A stretch of 64,000 bases of DNA, from contig CAVZYN010000002.1 of NCBI GenBank assembly GCA_963779515.1, positions 372,001-436,000 of the forward strand, written 5' to 3'. Below are positions 43,000 to 51,159 of this stretch, one piece after another. The position numbers and the translations under genes are program-made. Within the stretch, counting starts at the first letter, position 1. Every line of letters starts with the position of its first letter. The notes below the pieces were generated by a model. The model was not told the DNA's origin. It made no database searches and saw only the letters and a program-made list of their open reading frames with translations. The stretch is from CAVZYN01 sp963779515. GTDB lineage: Bacteria > Pseudomonadota > Alphaproteobacteria > Rhizobiales > Hyphomicrobiaceae.

Positions 43000-43716
43000 A
43001 TGGGGCCGGATGAGGGGCCACCACATGCACGATTTTCGTCACTCCACCTCCGCCCCGACCTCGACTCCCTTGACGCCCTGAGTTCCGAACGCGACGCTCT
43101 CTGGTCCCGCATCGACGCCGCGACCTTCCTCACCCCCGATGAAAAGCGCGCCGCCATCGGTTACGGCCCGGTGTCAGATCCCGCGGGTCTGACCTCATCC
43201 TCATCCCAAAAATTCAACCCCCACCACGACGAGTTGGGCCGCTTTACTACCGGCGACGGAACTGCAAGCGGTGGAGCCGGGGAGGCGTCCGGTCAGGATG
43301 AAGGAACGCCAAGCATCGGTGGCGACAATGCTGCGGACCGCGCACAACCCGCCGCTTTTAGACCGCGCCTAGGAACACCCAAGCCCGCGCCTGTGCCAAT
43401 CCCGCCAGGCACTACAATCCGGAACAAGGATTTGGCTGGCAAAAAGCATCCGGAAACAGGCATACCCTTCGACAAGGACGGATTTCCAGACTTCTCAGGC
43501 GTAGCGACAAAGACAGTGAAAGTCCCGCACACGGGCGATCGCAAAATAGATGAACTTGCAGCAAACAGAGCTGCGGGATTTGCGAGTACGCCGGAAGGGA
43601 AGACATGGCATCATCATCAAGATGGCCATACGTTCCAACTCGTTCCGCAAGACATACATCGTGGGACCGGTCACACTGGATCGATTGGGATTGGCAACAC
43701 ACCGGGTAAGAAATGA
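43000..43716 (+). CDS. Orphan portal-tail module with WHH (HNH/Endo VII) nuclease toxin, copy 1
   Basis: The frame contains the portal tail (RPDLDSLDALSSERDALW...FLTPDEKRAAIGYGP), a linker with the junction motif FNPHHDELGRFTTG, a low-complexity region, then a C-terminal nuclease: GKKHPETGIPFDKDGFPDF and TWHHHQDGHTFQLVPQDIH...HTGS. The W-H-H plus late H...H matches the WHH group of HNH/Endonuclease VII toxins, so DNA cleavage is expected. It has no convincing start of its own (ATG 43000 is the best) and may be silent until recombined onto the portal. An SMI1/KNR4 gene follows three bases later. Confidence 0.85.
   Translation: MGPDEGPPHARFSSLHLRPDLDSLDALSSERDALWSRIDAATFLTPDEKRAAIGYGPVSDPAGLTSSSSQKFNPHHDELGRFTTGDGTASGGAGEASGQDEGTPSIGGDNAADRAQPAAFRPRLGTPKPAPVPIPPGTTIRNKDLAGKKHPETGIPFDKDGFPDFSGVATKTVKVPHTGDRKIDELAANRAAGFASTPEGKTWHHHQDGHTFQLVPQDIHRGTGHTGSIGIGNTPGKK
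43222..43391 (+). repeat. 170-bp block identical to 45376-45545
   Basis: The linker DNA from CACCACGACGAGTTGGGCC to AAGCCCGCGCC matches the second WHH module base for base over 170 bases, while sequence on both sides differs. It covers the GRF junction and low-complexity linker. This is a sign of recent gene conversion or duplication between toxin modules. Confidence 0.85.
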
Positions 43717-43719
43717 GGA

Positions 43720-44187
43720 ATGACGAACATGCTCCCTGCTGTGAAAAGTTCCAATCCGCAAACATCCTTTGATGCAATCGAAGCATTCGAGCGCGATCGA
43801 GGTGTCAGTCTTCCCGAGCGTTACATATCTTTTCTATTGTCGACGAATGGAGGGATTCCTGAGTCTCCCGTATTTCCGATTACGGGGATGGCGGACAACC
43901 CTGATGGACTTGTCCAAGTGTTCTATGGGATCAATGCTCGGATTTCGACTTCGGACTTGGCGAAGGTCTACGATCAATACAAAGGTGGCATCCCTACCGA
44001 GGTTGTCGCGATAGCTTGCACTGGCTTCGATGATTTCATCTGTCTCGACTTGCGCAACGACCAAGAGCGTGTCGTTTTCTGGGACAAGCGCCATTTCTGG
44101 GGAACGGGTGAGTGGCGAGAGCGGGACCTCTTTCACATTGCGAATTCTTTTGATGAGTTCCTGATGAAGCTACGACCGCAAGGGTAA
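43720..44187 (+). CDS. SMI1/KNR4-family immunity protein, copy 1
   Basis: A 155-residue protein with the SMI1/KNR4 (SUKH) signature: IEAFERDRGVSLPERYISFLLSTNGGIPE, later DFICLDLRNDQERVVFWDKR and DLFHIANSFDEFLMKL. SUKH proteins neutralise nuclease toxins of contact-dependent and polymorphic toxin systems. It directly follows the WHH nuclease and is visibly AT-richer than the GTA genes. Confidence 0.88.
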   Translation: MTNMLPAVKSSNPQTSFDAIEAFERDRGVSLPERYISFLLSTNGGIPESPVFPITGMADNPDGLVQVFYGINARISTSDLAKVYDQYKGGIPTEVVAIACTGFDDFICLDLRNDQERVVFWDKRHFWGTGEWRERDLFHIANSFDEFLMKLRPQG

Positions 44188-44188
44188 G

Positions 44189-44791
44189 CTCCGCCCCGAC
44201 CTCAACTCTCTTGATGCCCTGTCCTCCGAGCGCGAAGCCCTCTGGTCCCGCATCGACGCCGCGACCTTCCTCACCACCGACGAAAAACGCGCCGCCGTCG
44301 GTTATGGTGCAGTTGAGCAGGTTCAGACCGCCCAGAAGTACAACCCGTATCACGATGATCGCGGCCGGTTCACAAATGGACCTGGCGGCGGCCGCCCGAA
44401 TGGCAACGGACCCGAAGACGATGCACTACAAGCCAATCTCGTTCGTCAGTTGCTCCGGATGCTTCGACGCCAACCGAAGCCTGCGAGACCATCGGAGCAG
44501 CGGCTTGAAGAAATACTCAAGCCTGGCGGCAAAGAATTGGGAACCCGGAATCCTGGTGCCGCGGAGGGAATTAGAACGGTGACGCGTGAGGAGTTCGACT
44601 TGGTGAAGTCAAAGTTACTCGACGGAGCGAAAGAGGTCCCGGCACCCAAGGAGTATGCAGGTCAATGGTTTCGGCGCCCAGACGGAACAGTCATCGGTAT
44701 AAGAGAGAGTCCAAAGAGTGGACAGGCCCTCGACATTATTGAGGGGGGCTCGAGTGGATTTCCCAACGGTTACAAGGTGCATCGCAAATGA
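44189..44791 (+). CDS. Orphan portal-tail module with unassigned C-terminal toxin
   Basis: The open frame begins within the stop codon of the preceding immunity gene and has no start codon: portal tail (LRPDLNSLDALSSEREALW...FLTTDEKRAAVGYG), junction KYNPYHDDRGRFTNG, then a ~130-residue C-terminal region ending EYAGQWFRRPDGTVIGIRES...FPNGYKVHRK. The compact, basic C-terminal domain with WFRRPDGTVIGIR and a final KVHRK looks like a small polymorphic toxin, but I cannot name the family. An immunity-type gene overlaps its stop (ATGA). Confidence 0.72.
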   Translation, partial: LRPDLNSLDALSSEREALWSRIDAATFLTTDEKRAAVGYGAVEQVQTAQKYNPYHDDRGRFTNGPGGGRPNGNGPEDDALQANLVRQLLRMLRRQPKPARPSEQRLEEILKPGGKELGTRNPGAAEGIRTVTREEFDLVKSKLLDGAKEVPAPKEYAGQWFRRPDGTVIGIRESPKSGQALDIIEGGSSGFPNGYKVHRK

Positions 44792-45183
44792 TCGACGAAC
44801 CAAGACACAAAGACTATGGCACAACCCTCAGCGAGTGGATCGTATTGATCCCCGGAGAGCTCCCGGTCGATGCTGTGGGGCTTTGGCAAGTCGTTCCCGC
44901 TGGGCGTGATGGATTTGGACTCGAGGGCGATGCCCTTGTCGATTTTGTGAGGCGCGCCATTCACGCACTACTCGATGCGGGGGCGGTTCCCGTACGCGGG
45001 GGCAAGGGTACCGGCTACGAGTGGCTCGCCCAAAAGCAATACGGAACAACCAGGGACGAGATCACCGAGGCTGTTATTCAAGAGTGGCTTGCCTTGCCCG
45101 ATGATCCGTTGGTGCTTTGTGGTCAAGGCGTTTGGTTCGCGCGGCCCGATCTTAGCTTCGAGAAATATGTGAAGCTCGACTAG
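44788..45183 (+). CDS. Putative immunity protein for the unassigned toxin
   Basis: A 131-residue acidic protein overlapping the toxin frame by four bases. VGLWQVVPAGRDGFGLEGDA and FVRRAIHALLDAGAVPVRGG are its clearest segments. I do not recognise the family. Size, acidity, coupling and context support an immunity role. Confidence 0.65.
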   Translation: MIDEPRHKDYGTTLSEWIVLIPGELPVDAVGLWQVVPAGRDGFGLEGDALVDFVRRAIHALLDAGAVPVRGGKGTGYEWLAQKQYGTTRDEITEAVIQEWLALPDDPLVLCGQGVWFARPDLSFEKYVKLD

Positions 45184-45222
45184 CGGCGCGGGGCGAGGGG
45201 AACCACTACTCCCTCGATCCAT

Positions 45223-45870
45223 CTCCGCCCCGACCTCAACTCTCTCGACGCCCTCTCCTCCGAACGCGACGCTCTCTGGTCCCGCATCGACGCCGCGACC
45301 TTCCTCACCCCCGATGAAAAGCGCGCCGCCATCGGTTACGGCCCAAGCGACGTCGCGTCGCAAAAATTCAACCCTCACCACGACGAGTTGGGCCGCTTTA
45401 CTACCGGCGACGGAACTGCAAGCGGTGGAGCCGGGGAGGCGTCCGGTCAGGATGAAGGAACGCCAAGCATCGGTGGCGACAATGCTGCGGACCGCGCACA
45501 ACCCGCCGCTTTTAGACCGCGCCTAGGAACACCCAAGCCCGCGCCGGTCCCAATCCCACCGGGCACGACGATAAGGAACAAAGATCTTGCCGGCAAAAAG
45601 CATCCGGAAACCGGCATCCCCTTCGATAGCCAAGGTTTTCCGGACTTCAACGATGTGGTCAAAGATACTGCTGCATTCCCACATACGGGAGATCTTGACA
45701 AAGATCGTGCGGCCGCCAACGCCCAGAAGGGATACAAGTCGACACCCCCTGGAATGGTCTGGCACCACCACCAAGATGGGAATCGGATGCAGCTTGTGCC
45801 CGAAGATATTCATGCAAAGACGGGCCACACTGGATCACGTGGAATTGGCAATCTTCCGGGTAAGAGGTAA
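45223..45870 (+). CDS. Orphan portal-tail module with WHH nuclease toxin, copy 2
   Basis: It has the same layout as the 43.0-43.7 kb module: portal tail, FNPHHDELGRFTTG junction, shared linker, then GKKHPETGIPFDSQGFPDF and VWHHHQDGNRMQLVPEDIH...HTGS. The nuclease core differs from copy 1 at many positions (for example GNRMQ for GHTFQ), so it probably has distinct immunity specificity. The frame is open from 45184 without a start codon, so it is a donor cassette rather than an expressed gene unless read-through or recombination occurs. Confidence 0.83.
   Translation, partial: LRPDLNSLDALSSERDALWSRIDAATFLTPDEKRAAIGYGPSDVASQKFNPHHDELGRFTTGDGTASGGAGEASGQDEGTPSIGGDNAADRAQPAAFRPRLGTPKPAPVPIPPGTTIRNKDLAGKKHPETGIPFDSQGFPDFNDVVKDTAAFPHTGDLDKDRAAANAQKGYKSTPPGMVWHHHQDGNRMQLVPEDIHAKTGHTGSRGIGNLPGKR
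45376..45545 (+). repeat. 170-bp block identical to 43222-43391
   Basis: Second member of the perfectly matching linker pair of the two WHH toxin modules, covering the GRF junction and linker. Confidence 0.85.
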
Positions 45871-45873
45871 AGG

Positions 45874-46338
45874 ATGACTATGCTTCCTGAAATGATTGAC
45901 GGCAACCCGCCGACCACATCGATTGCTGTTGATGATTTCGAGCGCGAGCGTGCTCTGACATTGCCACGTGCATATAGGGATTTCTTGCTCACAGTTAACG
46001 GGGGAGTGCCCAATGCCTCCGTATTCCCTATCCAGAACATGGCCTCAAACCCAAGTGGTTCTGTGCAAGTGTTCTTTGGAGTAGGAGTCCGTTGGCCAAC
46101 AACAGAACTTTCATATGCGTATGATTTCCACGTGGGTGGCTTGCCCCGGAATGTCATTCCCATAGCGGGTGATGGCAGTGGTAACTACGTCTGTCTCGAC
46201 CTGCGTCGGGGGCAAGCGCGAGTAGCATTCTGGGATAAGCGCCACTTCTGGGGAACAGGTGAGTGGCGTGAAAGCGATTTGTATCATATCGCAAGTTCAT
46301 TCGACGAATTTCTCGCAAAACTGCGACCGCGAATGTAA
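45874..46338 (+). CDS. SMI1/KNR4-family immunity protein, copy 2
   Basis: A 154-residue SUKH protein: VDDFERERALTLPRAYRDFLLTVNGGVPN, YVCLDLRRGQARVAFWDKRH and DLYHIASSFDEFLAKL. It is a clear paralogue of the 43720 protein, with the C-terminal FWDKRHFWGTGEWRE segment identical. It starts four bases after the WHH toxin stop, with AAAGG as the likely ribosome site. Confidence 0.88.
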   Translation: MTMLPEMIDGNPPTTSIAVDDFERERALTLPRAYRDFLLTVNGGVPNASVFPIQNMASNPSGSVQVFFGVGVRWPTTELSYAYDFHVGGLPRNVIPIAGDGSGNYVCLDLRRGQARVAFWDKRHFWGTGEWRESDLYHIASSFDEFLAKLRPRM

Positions 46339-46352
46339 TCGTCGGCGCTCGG

Positions 46353-46480
46353 CGCTCAAAGCCAACCTCGACTCTCTCGACGCCCTCTCCTCCGAACGCG
46401 AAGCCCTCTGGTCCCGCATCGACGCCGCGACCTTCCTCACCCCTGATGAAAAACGCGCCGCCGTCGGTTACGGCCCGTGA
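46353..46480 (+). pseudogene. Terminal remnant of the original portal 3' end
   Basis: The fifth copy of the portal tail, ANLDSLDALSSEREALWSRI...FLTPDEKRAAVGYGP, ending in a TGA at 46478-46480. Just beyond it (about 46525-46560) a faint AAATTCAACCACCACCGCAA recalls the KFNPHH junction DNA. It is probably what is left of the displaced ancestral portal end and bounds the toxin array on the right. Confidence 0.75.
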
Positions 46481-46595
46481 CGGCCCGGGTCAGACCCCGC
46501 GGGTCAGACCCCATCCACCGCCGCCGAAATTCAACCACCACCGCAAATCGCGCCCTTAACCGTTTAACCAACCTGCTCCTGCCACACATCGCCGC

Positions 46596-46652
46596 TCTCC
46601 GCAGCCCAGGTACTTACCTGGTTTCGGGCTGGGCGCGGTTTTGTTTTGTTGC
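46596..46652 (+). terminator. Hairpin with T-rich tail between toxin array and protease gene
   Basis: CAGCCCAGGTA and TACCTGGTTTCGGGCTG form an imperfect stem, followed by GCGCGGTTTTGTTTTGTT. This resembles an intrinsic terminator and could insulate the toxin array from the capsid genes downstream. Confidence 0.5.
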
Positions 46653-46668
46653 CTCTCGGAGGTTCCCC

Positions 46669-47388
46669 ATGCGCAAACATATGACCGTACACAAAACCGC
46701 TTTCGCCCGAGCGCCGGTGCTCGACGCGAAGTTCACGCCGCTCGCCTTCAAGTCCCTCGACGATACCGGCCTGTTCGAGGGCTACGCCTCGCTGTTCCAT
46801 CGCGAGGATCTCGGTCACGACGTGATCCAGCCCGGCGCCTTTCAGGCCTCGCTCGCCCAACGCGGCCCCGCCGGCATCAAGATGCTGTTCCAGCATGATC
46901 CCAACCAGCCGATCGGGCTGTGGGAGCTGATCCGCGAAGACGTGCGCGGTCTCTTCGTGCGCGGCCGTCTGATGCCGGAAGTTGCCCGCGCGCGAGAAGT
47001 TCTGGCGCTGATGAAAGCTGGCGCGCTCGACGGGCTCTCGATCGGCTTCAAGCCCATCTCGGCGCGGCGCGATGCCAAGTCCGGCATCCGCCGCCTGTTC
47101 AAGGTCGATCTCTGGGAGATTTCGATCGTCACCTTTCCCATGCTGCCCGAGGCCCGCGTCGCCGCCGTCAAGTCACGGCCGTTTGCTGCGCGCACGCCGA
47201 CGGAGCGGGACTTCGAACGCTGGCTCACGCGGGATGCTGGGCTCAGCCGCACGGAGGCGCGCGCGCTGATGCGCTCGGGCCTCAAGGGATTGATCGCCAC
47301 GCGGGATGCTGGCGAGACCTCCGACGGCATGCAGCACCTCGCCGCCACCATCGGCCGCGCCGCACGTCTCCTCCAACCCGCGCTCTGA
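46669..47388 (+). CDS. Prohead protease (GTA g4)
   Basis: A 239-residue HK97-type prohead protease: FKSLDDTGLFEGYASLFHREDLG, catalytic His in LFQHDPNQPIGLWE, catalytic Ser in GALDGLSIGF, then RLFKVDLWEISIVTFPML. It matures the capsid. ATG 46669 has GGAGG six bases upstream and matches the family N-terminus, so the frame's extension to 46477 is rejected. Confidence 0.92.
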   Translation: MRKHMTVHKTAFARAPVLDAKFTPLAFKSLDDTGLFEGYASLFHREDLGHDVIQPGAFQASLAQRGPAGIKMLFQHDPNQPIGLWELIREDVRGLFVRGRLMPEVARAREVLALMKAGALDGLSIGFKPISARRDAKSGIRRLFKVDLWEISIVTFPMLPEARVAAVKSRPFAARTPTERDFERWLTRDAGLSRTEARALMRSGLKGLIATRDAGETSDGMQHLAATIGRAARLLQPAL

Positions 47389-47418
47389 TGTTCCTCTCAC
47401 ACGCCAAAACCCTATCGT

Positions 47419-47508
47419 TCCGTCATCCCCGCGAAGGCGGGGACCCAAGCAAGCCGACGATTGAGCTTATTCGATGTTTGCTTAGGTCCCCGCCTTCGCG
47501 GGGATGAC
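47419..47508. repeat. Palindrome CGTCATCCCCGCGAAGGCGG ... reverse
   Basis: The arms CGTCATCCCCGCGAAGGCGG plus GGACC and their exact inverse (GGTCC plus CCGCCTTCGCGGGGATGACG) are separated by about 40 bases. It is a repeat type common in alphaproteobacterial intergenic DNA. It lies between protease and capsid genes. Confidence 0.8.
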
Positions 47509-47573
47509 GTGGCATTGGGGTTCGAGCGAATGAAACAGAATCCACGTCCGTACTCACTCAACAAAGGCCCACC

Positions 47574-48795
47574 ATGACCACACCCTCCACCCTCGAAACC
47601 AAATCCACCAGCGCCGATGTCGCCGCCCAATTCGACGACTTCATGACGAGTTTCCAAGCCTTCCGCGATGCCAACGACGAACGTCTCGCCGAGATCGAAC
47701 GCCGCGGCGGCGCCGACCCGGTCACGACCGACAAGCTCGCGCGCATCGAGCGCACGCTCGATACGCTCTCGCTGAAGTCGCAACGCCCGCATCTCGGCGG
47801 TACGGCGCCACGCTCGGTCGCGCACCGCGAACACAAGGCCGCGTTCGACACCTACGTCCGCCGCGGCGAGGCGGCATTGCTCGCCGCCCTCGAGGCCAAG
47901 TCGCTCTCCGTCACCTCGGGACCCGACGGCGGCTATCTGGTGCCGCCCGAGACCGAAACCGCGGTGATGATTGCCGCTCAAGAACGCCTCGCCGATCCGC
48001 GCCATCGCCGGCGTTCGCCAAGTTTCGGCGTCCGTCTACAAGAAGCCGTTCTCGATCTCGGGCCCCGGCACGGGTTGGGTCGGAGAGACCGCGGCACGGC
48101 CCGAGACCACGTCGCCGACGCTCGCTGAACTCTCGTTCCCGACCATGGAACTCTATGCCATGCCGGCGGCGACCGCGACGTTGCTCGACGACAGTGCCGT
48201 CAACATCGACGAGTGGCTGGCGGATGAAGTCCGCGACGCCTTCGCGCTGCAGGAAGGCAACGCCTTCGTCGCCGGCAACGGCGTCAACAAGCCGAAAGGG
48301 TTCCTCGACTACACCAAGGTCGCTAATGCGTCGTGGACCTGGGGCAACACCGGCTTCCTCGCAACCGGCGTCGCCGGCGCGTTCCCGGCGACCAACCCTG
48401 CCGACAAGTTGATCGACCTCGCCTACACGGTGAAGGCCGGGTACCGCAGCAACGCGGTGTTCGTGATGAACCGCGCGACGCAATCGGTGATCCGCAAGTT
48501 CAAGGATGGGCAAGGCAACTACATCTGGCAGCCGTCGGTCACGCCGGGCCAGCTGCCGGTCCTGCTCGGCTATCCCGTCGTCGAGTGCGAGGACATGCCC
48601 TCGATCGCGACCGACAGCTACTCGGTTGCCTTCGGCGACTTCCGCCGCGGCTACCTGATCGTCGATCGCATCGGCATGCGGGTGCTGCGCGACCCGTACT
48701 CCTCGAAGCCCTACGTGCTGTTCTACACCACCAAGCGCGTCGGCGGCGGCATCCAGGACTTCGACGCCATCAAGCTCCTGAAGTTCGGCGTCTAA
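47574..48795 (+). pseudogene. Major capsid protein (GTA g5, HK97 fold), one frameshift
   Basis: The first frame gives the N-terminal scaffold-like region and GPDGGYLVPPETETAVM. The rest is in another frame from about 47971: LKNASPIRAIAGVRQVSAS, YAMPAATATLLDDSAVNIDEW, then LLGYPVVECEDMPSIA and FGDFRRGYLIVDR. One extra base at about 47970 (ATGATTGCC) breaks the gene; without it the reading is continuous at about 406 residues. As written no full capsid can be made. It is either a real lesion or an error. Confidence 0.88.
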
Positions 48796-48796
48796 C

Positions 48797-49201
48797 GCGG
48801 GGTCAGACCCTGCGGGTCTGACCTCATCCACGCGTCTTTCAGATAATCGTAGGTTGGGTTAGCGTGCCACCGTGCGGCGAGGAGCCTCGCTGTTGAGCAC
48901 GCGTAACCCAACATCGCGCAAAACTCGTGGCTGAGTGTTGGGTTACGCGCGGATCAAGACCGAACCACAACGCGGTCAGCGTCGCCGCGCTAACCTACAC
49001 GCATCACTTTCGCGCGGCGCCTGCACCCCGCGCGAAACAGCGAGCGGGCGGCCTGTGCCGCCCTCCCCACAAGCCGCCTGCTCGCCCCCTCTCACGGGGG
49101 TCAGATCCCACGGGTCTGACCTCATCCACCCCTCTCCTCTCTCACGCGCGCTCGCTCTCTGCATCATGCGTCAACGAGGTCAGACCCGCGGGGTCTGACC
49201 C
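48797..49201. repeat. Repeat-filled gap between capsid and g6
   Basis: Three GGGTCAGACC...GGTCTGACC elements (48797-48832, 49097-49130, 49177-49201) and one CGTAGGTTGGGTTAGCG palindrome (48848-49000) occupy most of this 420-base gap. No gene is supported. In compact GTA clusters this junction is normally short. Confidence 0.75.
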
Positions 49202-49219
49202 CACTTGGGAAACCTTGCC

Positions 49220-49798
49220 ATGGCCCTCGTTCTCACCACCGCACCCACGGTCGAGCCTGTCTCGCTCGCCGACGCCAAGCTGCACTTGCGCATCGATGGC
49301 ACGGCGGAAGACGCGCTGATCAACTCGCTGATCCTGACCTCGCGGCTGCATATCGAAACCGCCCTCGGCCTCGCGCTGATCGCGCAGAACTGGTCCTATT
49401 TCATCGATCGCTGGCCTTCTGGCCGCGTGCTCGAACTGCCCTTGCGGCCCGTCAGCGCCATATCCGCGATCCGCGTCTATGCCTCGGATGGCAGTTTCGA
49501 GACCGTTGCGCCCTCCAGCTACGTCACCGACGTCAATGCCACCGCGCCGCGCGTCGTGCTGCAGACCAGCGCCGCGCGGCCAGCGCCCGGCCGCCCGGCC
49601 AACGGCATCGAGATCGCCATGACGGCCGGCTACGGCACCGCCGCGGCGGATGTGCCGCAACCCATTCGCCAGGCGCTGCTGATCCTCGCCGCGCACTGGT
49701 ACGAGCATCGCGAAGTCGTCGAACTCGACGGCACGGCCACGCGCGTTCCCGACAGCGCCTCGGCGCTGCTCGCATCGTACCGCCCGGTGCGCCTATGA
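49220..49798 (+). CDS. Head-tail connector protein (GTA g6, phiE125 gp8-like)
   Basis: A 192-residue protein: PVSLADAKLHLRIDGTAEDALIN, LIAQNWSYFIDRWPSG, LPLRPVSAISAIRVY and IRQALLILAAHWYEHRE, the pattern of the adaptor that docks under the portal. ATG 49220 is chosen after a TTGGGAAAC stretch. The last four bases overlap g7. Confidence 0.88.
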   Translation: MALVLTTAPTVEPVSLADAKLHLRIDGTAEDALINSLILTSRLHIETALGLALIAQNWSYFIDRWPSGRVLELPLRPVSAISAIRVYASDGSFETVAPSSYVTDVNATAPRVVLQTSAARPAPGRPANGIEIAMTAGYGTAAADVPQPIRQALLILAAHWYEHREVVELDGTATRVPDSASALLASYRPVRL

Positions 49799-50121
49799 TC
49801 GCGTCCATCGCCCGCCTGCGCCACCGTCTCACGCTCGAGACGCCCGTCCGCCTCGGCGACGGCGCGGGTGGCGCCACCGAGGCCTGGGTCGCGATCGCCG
49901 ACGTCTGGGCGGCGATCCGGTCCATGTCGGGATCCGAGTCCTACGCCGCGCATCGCATCTCCGGCCGCGTCACGCACGAAATCTGGCTGCGCCCGCGCAC
50001 CGACCTCGCACCGAACCAGCGCTTTCGCCGCGCCTCGCGCATCTTTCTCATCCACGCCGTGTTGCGCGGCGAGGAACCCGCCCGCCGCATCCGCTGCCTC
50101 TGCGAAGAACGCGACCTTTAG
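49795..50121 (+). CDS. Head-tail adaptor/stopper (GTA g7, SPP1 gp16-like)
   Basis: A 108-residue protein: IARLRHRLTLETPVRLGDGA, VWAAIRSMSGSE, and an RRASRIFLIHAVL segment typical of the head closure family. Overlap with g6 (ATGA) and correct position support it. Confidence 0.87.
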   Translation: MIASIARLRHRLTLETPVRLGDGAGGATEAWVAIADVWAAIRSMSGSESYAAHRISGRVTHEIWLRPRTDLAPNQRFRRASRIFLIHAVLRGEEPARRIRCLCEERDL

Positions 50122-50126
50122 AAAGG

Positions 50127-50203
50127 GGTGAGTGGTTCAGTGGTCAGTCGTGAGTGGTGTTTTCTTTTCCACTCACCACTCACCACTCACCACTCACGAA
50201 CCA
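50127..50203. repeat. Inverted AGTGGTCAGTCGTGAGTGG / CCACTCACCACTC repeat
   Basis: Imperfect inverted arms built of GTGAGTGGT-like units with a short centre (TTTTCTTTTCC). It is the first of four copies in the GTA cluster (others at 50618-50705, 53083-53158, 55577-55650). Confidence 0.75.
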
Positions 50204-50204
50204 C

Positions 50205-50636
50205 ATGCCCACATCCTCCCTCGCTCTCCAGCAATCGATCTTCGCCAAGCTCACGACGGACGCCGCAGTCTTGTCTCTCCTCGGCGGCCCGCGGCTTTAC
50301 GACGACACGCCACAGAACGCCGAATTCCCCTATCTCACCTTCGGCCAGAGCATCGCGCGCGACTGGAGTACCTCGACCGATACCGGCGATGAGCACACGG
50401 TCACGCTGCATGCTTGGTCGCGCGGCAAGGGCCGCCGCGAAACCTTCTCGATCCTCGGCGCCATTCAGACCGCGCTGCACGACCAGACTCTGGTCCTCGA
50501 TGGCCATCGCCTGATCAATCTTCGCCACGACTTCTCCGACGCCCGTCGCGATCCCGACGGCGAAACCTTGCACGGCATCGCCCGCTTCCGCGCCGATCAC
50601 CGAACCGCTCTGACGAGGGTGAGTGGTCAGTCGTGA
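50205..50636 (+). CDS. Tail terminator-like protein (GTA g8, DUF3168)
   Basis: A 143-residue DUF3168 protein: LQQSIFAKLTTDAAVLSLLGG, YLTFGQS and EHTVTLHAWSRGKGRRETFSILG. It caps the tail tube where it meets the head. The last residues (RVSGQS) and the stop come from the repeat that follows. ATG 50205 follows the preceding repeat directly. Confidence 0.87.
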   Translation: MPTSSLALQQSIFAKLTTDAAVLSLLGGPRLYDDTPQNAEFPYLTFGQSIARDWSTSTDTGDEHTVTLHAWSRGKGRRETFSILGAIQTALHDQTLVLDGHRLINLRHDFSDARRDPDGETLHGIARFRADHRTALTRVSGQS

Positions 50637-50705
50637 GTGGTGAGTGGTGAGTGGTGAGTGGTGAGTGATGCCCATTCCACTGACGACTGACGACTGACCA
50701 CTCAC
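50618..50705. repeat. Second AGTGGTCAGTCGTGAGTGG inverted repeat
   Basis: GTGAGTGGTCAGTCGTGAG and several GTGAGTG units, then inverse CTGACGACTGACCACTCACC. It overlaps and terminates the g8 reading frame. Confidence 0.75.
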
Positions 50706-50742
50706 CCACTTCCCCACTCTCCCAACCAACCCAGGCCTCCCC

Positions 50743-51157
50743 ATGTCCGCCCAAAAAGGCAAAGACCTTCTCCTCAAAGTCGACTCGACCGGCGCCGGTG
50801 TCTTCACCACCATCGCGGGTCTGAGATCACGCTCACTCTCGCTCAACACCGAGACCGTCGACGTGACGCATGCCGAATCCGCCGGCCAATGGCGCGAGCT
50901 GCTCAGCGGTGCCGGCGCCAAGACGCGCGCGCGTCACCGGCGCCGGCATCTTCAAGGATTCAGCCTCCGACGCGCTCGTGCGCCAATATGTTTTTGATGG
51001 GACAATAAGGGCCTGGCAGATCGTGATCCCCGACTTCGGCACCATCGCCGGTCCGTTCCAGATCACATCCTTCGAACTCAGCGGCCGCCACGACGCCGAA
51101 GTCTCCTTCGAACTCTCCCTCGATTCCGCCGGCGAACTCACCTTCACCGCGCTCTAA
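50743..51157 (+). pseudogene. Major tail protein (GTA g9), one frameshift
   Basis: Frame 1 gives MSAQKGKDLLLKVD, LNTETVDVTHAESAGQWREL and LSGAGAKT. The rest is in the next frame: RVTGAGIFKDSASDALVRQY, DFGTIAGPFQITSFELSGRH and EVSFELSLDSAGELTFTAL. The frames meet in a CGCGCGCGCG run at about 50928-50938, prone to slippage. Joined, it is a normal major tail (tube) protein of about 136 residues. Confidence 0.85.
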
Positions 51158-51159
51158 CT

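Noticed and set aside
46477..46668. N-terminal extension of the prohead protease
   Set aside because: The extension reads repeat and terminator DNA; ATG 46669 has a GGAGG site and begins the conserved domain.
50127..50705. Short ACTCACC/GTGAGTG runs as a replication origin or iterons
   Set aside because: They recur as inverted dispersed elements at four gene borders and no replication gene is near.
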